Translations under genes and position numbers: made by a program
In this document: in pieces, positions 58,811 through 64,000 of the stretch
How positions within the stretch are numbered: position 1 is the first letter of the stretch
Layout of the letters: every line of letters begins with the position of its first letter
Source of the DNA: Bolinopsis microptera
Lineage: Eukaryota; Ctenophora; Tentaculata; Lobata; Bolinopsidae
DNA length: 64,000 nucleotides
Direction: 5' to 3'
Assembly: GCF_026151205.1 (NCBI RefSeq)
Contig: NC_087077.1
Location: 17,592,475 to 17,656,474 of the forward strand
The notes under the pieces: model-generated
Seen by the model: the letters and a program-made list of their open reading frames with translations, nothing else
Database searches by the model: none
Told to the model about the DNA's origin: nothing

Positions 58811-58893
58811 CCATTTGTCACGCGCGCGACGTACGTACGGCCGGCCGGACGATCGCGCGCGACGTACGTACGGCCGGCCGGACGATCGCGCGC
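58811..58893. repeat. CpG-rich palindromic tandem repeat
   Basis: Two exact copies of a unit of about 38 bp, GCGCGCGACGTACGTACGGC followed by CGGCCGGACGATC, itself composed of short palindromes (ACGTACGT, GGCCGGCC). Striking against an AT-rich background. Confidence 0.85.
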
Positions 58894-59246
58894 GAGTAAA
58901 ATAAGTTGAATCTATGTTATAGCTAGCTGACAGGACCGTATGCCGTGTACTGCAGTCAACGGTGATCTTTGATCTTGTACCTACTATATGGTGACTGGCT
59001 AACTCCTCTCTTTAGGAGGCGAATGCCAGAAATATTCTTGATTCTAGAAGGAATTTGGTATCTATCCGAAGATGAAACAGCGCCCGAAAACATCGGAATT
59101 TCGGGAATTACACCTGCCAACTACTTCAACCATTGACAACCTGCATTTATAGCGTATGTTTGCACGCAAACACTCAGTGCTACTCAGTAGTCAGTACTCA
59201 CAATTCACATCACCTCTCTTTTGCGAATATAAACAACATTACTGCA

Positions 59247-59498
59247 ATGGAACCAAGTAAAATCTTGATTCTCATCGCCCTCGCGTCGTCCTCCTCTCTG
59301 ACTCTGCATAGCCATTTGATGCAATGGGGGAAGGATTGCTGTCACGGATTCGAAAGAGGTCTCCACTTCATCTCAGTCCGTAAACTATTATACGACGAAC
59401 TAGCTTACTTAGACAGACGCAGACGAACCACTGAACCTAGTACATTAAGGATTTCGCTCTTTTTGTTAATGGTTAACAACGTGGCCGTGCCGGTATAA
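59247..59498 (+). CDS. Possible small secreted protein, 83 codons, unrecognised
   Basis: ATG at 59247 opens a frame to TAA at 59496-59498. The first 20 residues (MEPSKILILIALASSSSLTL) resemble a signal peptide; then come a CC pair in GKDCCHGFERG and a basic DRRRR site. That mix would suit a secreted peptide precursor, but no family is recognised and the frame might be chance. The surrounding 58900-59240 stretch has no other feature. Confidence 0.25.
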   Translation: MEPSKILILIALASSSSLTLHSHLMQWGKDCCHGFERGLHFISVRKLLYDELAYLDRRRRTTEPSTLRISLFLLMVNNVAVPV

Positions 59499-59499
59499 A

Positions 59500-61756
59500 A
59501 TCTCTAAAAAAGTGTGTTTCTCGAGCAAAACGCGTAGTTTTGCTAGTACCTCGTTAATTTTTCCAAAATTTTATTTTTCTCACATACAAACGAAAAATTT
59601 GGCGCCCCCTAAAATGGACTTCTAAAACCCAGTGATTCCTGCTCACTCCCGATTTTCCCAATTAACTATTTTTCGTATAACCAATAACGTATTTCGATTC
59701 GTAATTTGGCTGTTCTATCGGCTATCCACGGTGATTTCCATCCAAAAGAGTGTATTATCTGATTGACGTGTATATAAACAAGCAGACAAACTTATTAATT
59801 TGATTACCTTAATATCAAAGATGTCACATAAGATACAGCTTCATGTCATATAATACAGGGGCATCTGACAAAACTATTATCTGCCCGTATTTGGTATTAT
59901 ATTTGCAAGTGAATGATGGGATCCAGATTCCAGAAGAGACCCTAATATGTAATAAAAAATACCAAAAAAGAATTCCTTGCATTTTCGATAAAATTATGGA
60001 TTTCAAATGGCCCCATCATACATCGATTAAAGACTCTGACTGAAGTCGGAATACTGCAGGACAGAATTATGCATCCCAACGGGGCAATAAATTCATTGTA
60101 AGTACTTTTTATAGGATTAGATCTTCTACAGGGCACAGCGCAATTTAGTATGGCTGTCGATACCGTGGTATAAGCACTGGTTGTAAATGTAATGCGAAGC
60201 AAAAATTCGCCCTTATTTTTCAATTTCGTTACGTCTCAATAATCAATATGAACCTTAAAGCACAGGCGTTTTACTACAGTGCTTTGCACTGAACTTTAGG
60301 TGTAGAGGAAGTTACATTTCCCTGAAGGGCCGGTGTCGTTACCAGTAGTTGAGTAGTGTGTTCTCATTTAAGTGTATTCATCTAAACTTATAACGTGTTT
60401 AAGTTCTGTAAAACCGCAGTAACGATCGTCGATCGTGCTTGTGTGTTTAACAATTTGTTTACTTTGATAACACAACAGAGTGTTTTTGCGTTGCTCCGAT
60501 GTATTTCAATGCAGTAGTATGCTTATAGTGGTATAAAATTACTAGTCGAAACTTAAAAACTGAAATTCGATGAATCACGAAGTTTAGGTGTGTTTCTGGT
60601 TTCGTGTTTGAGATGCTATGACGACCCCTTCAAAGATTTGAAACGAATTCAGATTTTAAAGATCAACCAAACCTTCGACTACGGTCGCTTTTTACGATAA
60701 GCACAGTACATCCATGCCAGTTGCCATGTGCATGTACAATGTACATTGGTGCTATATGATTTTGCTTCTTCGATTTTTACCATTAGTGGATGTTCCGCCG
60801 AAATGGTCATTGTTCGGAAATGGATTCTGATCTTTCATCGATTAGCTCTGTATCTGATCTGAAGTATCACTATATATGGTTCGGACCATCTCCTTCACAG
60901 TCCACATCAGTCTCAAACGTGCCGATCTTTCGTCCAAATCTATACAGTATGCATGAACTCGATCAATCGTCAACAAATATAAACATCTGTTAGAGTCTAA
61001 CAGATGTGGTAGGCACTAGGCAGACTGGCAGAGTGTTTCTCTTTTATTTATGTGCCAACTGAACTGGTTTATGTCACATATTTCCTCACGTATTTCCTCA
61101 ACTGTCATCGATTCGTACATTACAGTCATTATTAAAGAATTAAAATCGGGTGTAAAACGATAGAACAATACCAGTAATTTTGATAGACGTTTTCGGCTAT
61201 TAATGTGTTGCTGCTTCGTGATGTTGGTTTCATTTCAGTAAAAGAACTATTATTCAGGCATTTTGATGTCTGAGCATTCATTATCATTATGTATCGTTAC
61301 GTGTAGTGATACTGATACAGACTTTACTGGGCAGGGCCAGCCTCTCTCTTTGCCAAAATACTGAAAGTCAAGAAGTCCTCAGGTATAAACAAACGTCATC
61401 AGATAGATTTGAAAATTTATTTGGCCGTTAAAGAGACTGCATAATATACTAAAATTGTACGTGCACTGTATTGAAGTCTGGTTAAGCTGTCTATCATTAT
61501 ATTTATAAATCATCCTTTTGATTTCTGCAGAACCCTAATTTAACAGTGTTGATGCCGACATGTTTATCATCACATTTAACAGTTGCAAATGTGATAACGG
61601 TAATCGTGACTTTTGGCATAAAACGTCGTCGTTTACATTTTCATTAATTCCTTGTTTTCGATAATCGCCAGACTTTCTTGCTCATTGACATGGCAATTAA
61701 TATGAATCATATAATTATGCATTTCGTCCAATCTGTGTCTTATTCTGCCTTACTAG
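59500..61756. other. Long stretch without supported genes
   Basis: Only short, unconvincing open frames. A perfect hairpin CATCTGTTAGA-G-TCTAACAGATG lies at about 60984-61006. No RNA gene recognised. Confidence 0.4.
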
Positions 61757-61856
61757 GCGGCGCTCAACCTGTCATTCCACCGAATCTCTATTCGGCGGAT
61801 ATGTTTTATGAACATATTTTTATGAACATAATAGCCAGGGGTCCCCAGGTAAATTC
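61757..61856 (-). repeat. Short interspersed repeat, inverted copy
   Basis: Reverse-complement member of the 8585 family: TACTAGGCGGCGCTCAACCTGTCA... at the left and AGCCAGGGGTCCCCAGGTA at the right, with a duplicated ATGTT(T)TATGAACATA middle. It shows the family occurs outside the receptor duplications. Confidence 0.7.
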
Positions 61857-62372
61857 TGCCACAATCATCCCCTTTTAGTTTTGGGCTGTCCAACCCTTTA
61901 TTTAAAATGTGACACGATTTGGAAAAAATAAACATAGTAAATCAATTGTATTTGCAAATACATAAATAAATTGTCGTAGATATAACAAATTTGTCGGGAA
62001 ATAAATAATTCAGGCAAACTTGCCACTTGCATGTGTCAAAGTCAAGAAATATTGCTAGTGTCAAGCAGTGCAATTCCCCTCCAGGAATTTTGCACGTCAA
62101 AAGGTTTGCGTCTGTAATCTGTTATATCATAACGCCCGCTGCTCCAGCATTTTAAAGTTATACCCTTTAGAGCCCATTGACAGAGTAACACTATCACAAT
62201 ATATGCTTTGTGAGTTTTATTCAGCTGTTCTCCTCTAAGCTTTAACTTTAAGACTCCACACACGTTTTATTCTATTTACATTTTCGATTGGTTACGATGG
62301 TCGCAGTTGTTTCGTGTAGGATTGTTTGTTTGTTGTGCATCATTGTTGAGACAAAAACATCATTTATCGGAA

Positions 62373-63364
62373 TCATCCGTGGCCATCTTGAAGCTCCCAC
62401 TTGAGTTCAAACTCCTGGTTTAGCTCTATCTCAACATTAGTGTCTGAGACGACCAGTTTATAAAAGTGGGTGTCTCCGGCTACCAGACTGCTTACCCGGA
62501 TTTGCTGCTTCTTTTCCACTCGGGTCACGGAGATCACTTTCTTGGGAAGCCCGTACACTAGTATCCGTTCGTATTTCATTTTCATCACTCTGAAGTTTAG
62601 AGTTTTATCGGTATTTTGTTTGTAGTTAATAATAGTGTATTTATAGAATATAATGGGTTTCGTACTTCGTTTTAAATCAAATGGTTCGGTTGTTTTTAAT
62701 CGGGGCTGATTCAGTAGATATTCCCAATAAACTATTAATATTATATTGCATTCTTTTTTTCTGTCTCTGGGGTAGTGGGATAGCGTAAATAATTACTTAT
62801 ATAATTTGTAATACCTTCATTATATGAACGGTTGTCCCTACTGTGAGGGAAGCCCCAATAAAAAATGTCTCTAAAAGTTCAAAGTTAAAAATGTCTATTA
62901 TCGTAACGCATGAACCATACAGGAGACGTTTAATTACAGGCTGGAAAATCGTTTTAAATCTGCATTATGTTGTATGCAATTTTATAAATAAGCACGAATA
63001 CAAAAACTCAGTGCTGAAAAATAACTTTGAATTGAGCATCGTTATCATAAGACTATATTATCTGGGTTCGTGTTTCTGGCAAAATAATCTGGCTTATATC
63101 ATATCTTTATTTCATCTCAAAAACTGCAGCACGAATACAATAAATATTTGGTGCTGATACGATAAAAATTTAACATCATGGTTTCAAGACTTACCCTCCC
63201 CTGTATCCCCTCTGTGGCAAAGTAACACTTAGAGAATTATTAACAGCCCTGTAGTTGACCAGAGTGTAGTATTTTGTGTCCAAGCTGTTGGCTGTGTCTC
63301 CGTCGTCAAAGAGCCTGGTACTGTTGGCTTGTCCGGACTCGTCGAGCACCACGATCAGCCGAAC
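62373..63364 (-). CDS. GH31 alpha-glucosidase, last two exons (5' part beyond window)
   Basis: Upstream exon 63195-63364 follows a CACCAG acceptor and ends at a GTAAGTC donor; the last exon 62373-62589 follows CTTCAG. The 170 nt exon leaves two bases that complete a Gly codon in the next exon, so the frame is continuous. The first part, VRLIVVLDESGQANSTRLFDDGD...YYTLVNYRAVNNSLSV, matches the distal beta-sandwich of GH31 enzymes (in GAA and maltase-glucoamylase: ALDxxGxAxGxLFWDDGES), and YERILVYGLPKKVISV matches the C-terminal V-x-G domain. Family members hydrolyse terminal alpha-1,4 glucose from glycogen, starch or glycans. The catalytic domain lies beyond 64000. The usual FWDDG Trp is missing here (LFDDG). 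Confidence 0.85.
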
Positions 63365-64000
63365 CTGGTGCAAGACTTGTGAGATGGCAGAATAATAAAG
63401 ACTAATAATCGGATATTAGTAACAAAGTTGAATGTTTGAAATTTTTGATAATCAAGTACGTGCGACTGAGGAAAACTTTTTAAAAAATTTCTTAATGGTC
63501 GACGTTTTAACGTCATATTTGATATTTATGTTTTCAAATTTTTTGATATGTATATGGTTAAAAATATGGTTAAAATTATCCAACATATTTCTACAATAAT
63601 ATGCCACAGAAAATTTAGTAATAAATACGGCCGAATTACAAATAGGGATTCGAACGCCTAAAACAGTTTATAGAACAATTTATAGAATTAAGTTTATAAA
63701 CTCGTGTCATATTTTTGAGTTCATCTGATATCTGGTTATGATAAAATATGTTTTATTTCATTATTAAGCATACTCGCGTAAGTATTATTTTTAAATATTT
63801 AAGTTTATATTCACATGTAGCCAATATCATTGATGAACTTTATTTTTTTCACTCAGAAACAAAAGCCGTATTAGATATTTATGAATCATAAACGGATGAT
63901 GCTCATTGAACTGTGACCTACTTTCCCTACTCCGCAATCAAATTGCCAAACCAATTATGCATGCTAGCCAGCGACTAGACAAATGACCAAGTCGACGATA
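63365..64000. other. Intron of the GH31 gene up to window edge
   Basis: AT-rich, no exon recognised on the minus strand. Presumed intron separating the C-terminal exons from the catalytic part. Confidence 0.5.

Larger units (their letters stand above)
52280..58890. mobile_element. Large foldback-like element with tandem-repeat arms
   Basis: Two oppositely oriented arrays of the same 184 bp unit (52399-54536 and 56338-57955) flank a core of about 1.8 kb. Inverted similarity extends into the core (54537-54590 with 56290-56338) and outward: CGTTTCCTTGATTTTTGTAG near 52360 is mirrored at about 58730-58755. Inverted arms made of tandem units are the architecture of Foldback (FB)/Galileo elements; assignment to that group is inference. 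No transposase is present, and the outer target duplication was not found. Confidence 0.65.

Noticed and set aside
60790-60993. Serine-rich open frame of 67 codons
   Set aside because: Some coding-like character (SDLSSISSVSDL), but no splice context, homology or neighbour supports it.

Overview
This window looks like nuclear DNA from an AT-rich, transposon-rich invertebrate animal. Coding exons are split by GT-AG introns in phases typical of animals. The recognisable host genes are an LDLa-module (GRL101-like) rhodopsin-class GPCR, an SLC10A7-like transporter and a GH31 alpha-glucosidase. The transposons (hAT, Harbinger-type, several non-LTR elements, an LTR retroelement with a tRNA-Ser-type primer site, many foldback elements) are those of metazoan genomes. 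I cannot name the species; large GRL101-like GPCR families suggest a non-vertebrate such as a cnidarian, mollusc or relative, but this is inference.

Region 1-39 kb is a nested segmental duplication built around four copies of the GPCR gene. Copy A (4.6-7.3 kb) lacks exon 1 and carries a hAT insertion inside exon 2. Copy B (16.7-19.1 kb) is a pseudogene. Copy C (23.6-25.1 kb) has an intact signal peptide, four LDLa-like modules and the first three membrane helices, then abruptly degrades. Copy D (31.2-32.6 kb) has an intact seven-helix half. Each complete 3' end is followed by an array of about 212 bp AT-rich repeats. The A unit (to about 13.0 kb) and the D unit (to about 38.3 kb) are collinear duplicates differing by a dated LINE insertion; the B and C units share another repeated upstream block. 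Retroelement pieces (LINE RTs, a gag with two zinc knuckles, Harbinger transposase remnants) fill the gaps. The interval of about 25.08-31.47 kb reads as a base-by-base blend of two unrelated tracks found elsewhere in the window and is most likely a false consensus.

Region 39-46.4 kb holds a small two-exon gene of unknown function and a complete ten-exon SLC10A7-like transporter gene (383 codons by my exon model, all splice phases consistent). Its last codons and stop codon are supplied by the inverted repeat of a 2.8 kb palindromic transposon inserted at the TA of the old stop codon.

Region 46.4-58.9 kb is a train of non-coding inverted-repeat elements: the 2.8 kb palindrome, a 1.5 kb element with perfect 30 bp inverted ends and internal repeats whose orientation flips at the centre, and a foldback-like element of about 6.5 kb whose arms are opposed arrays of a 184 bp repeat. 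The end of the window (62.4-63.4 kb, minus strand) holds the last two exons of a GH31 alpha-glucosidase gene that continues beyond the right edge.
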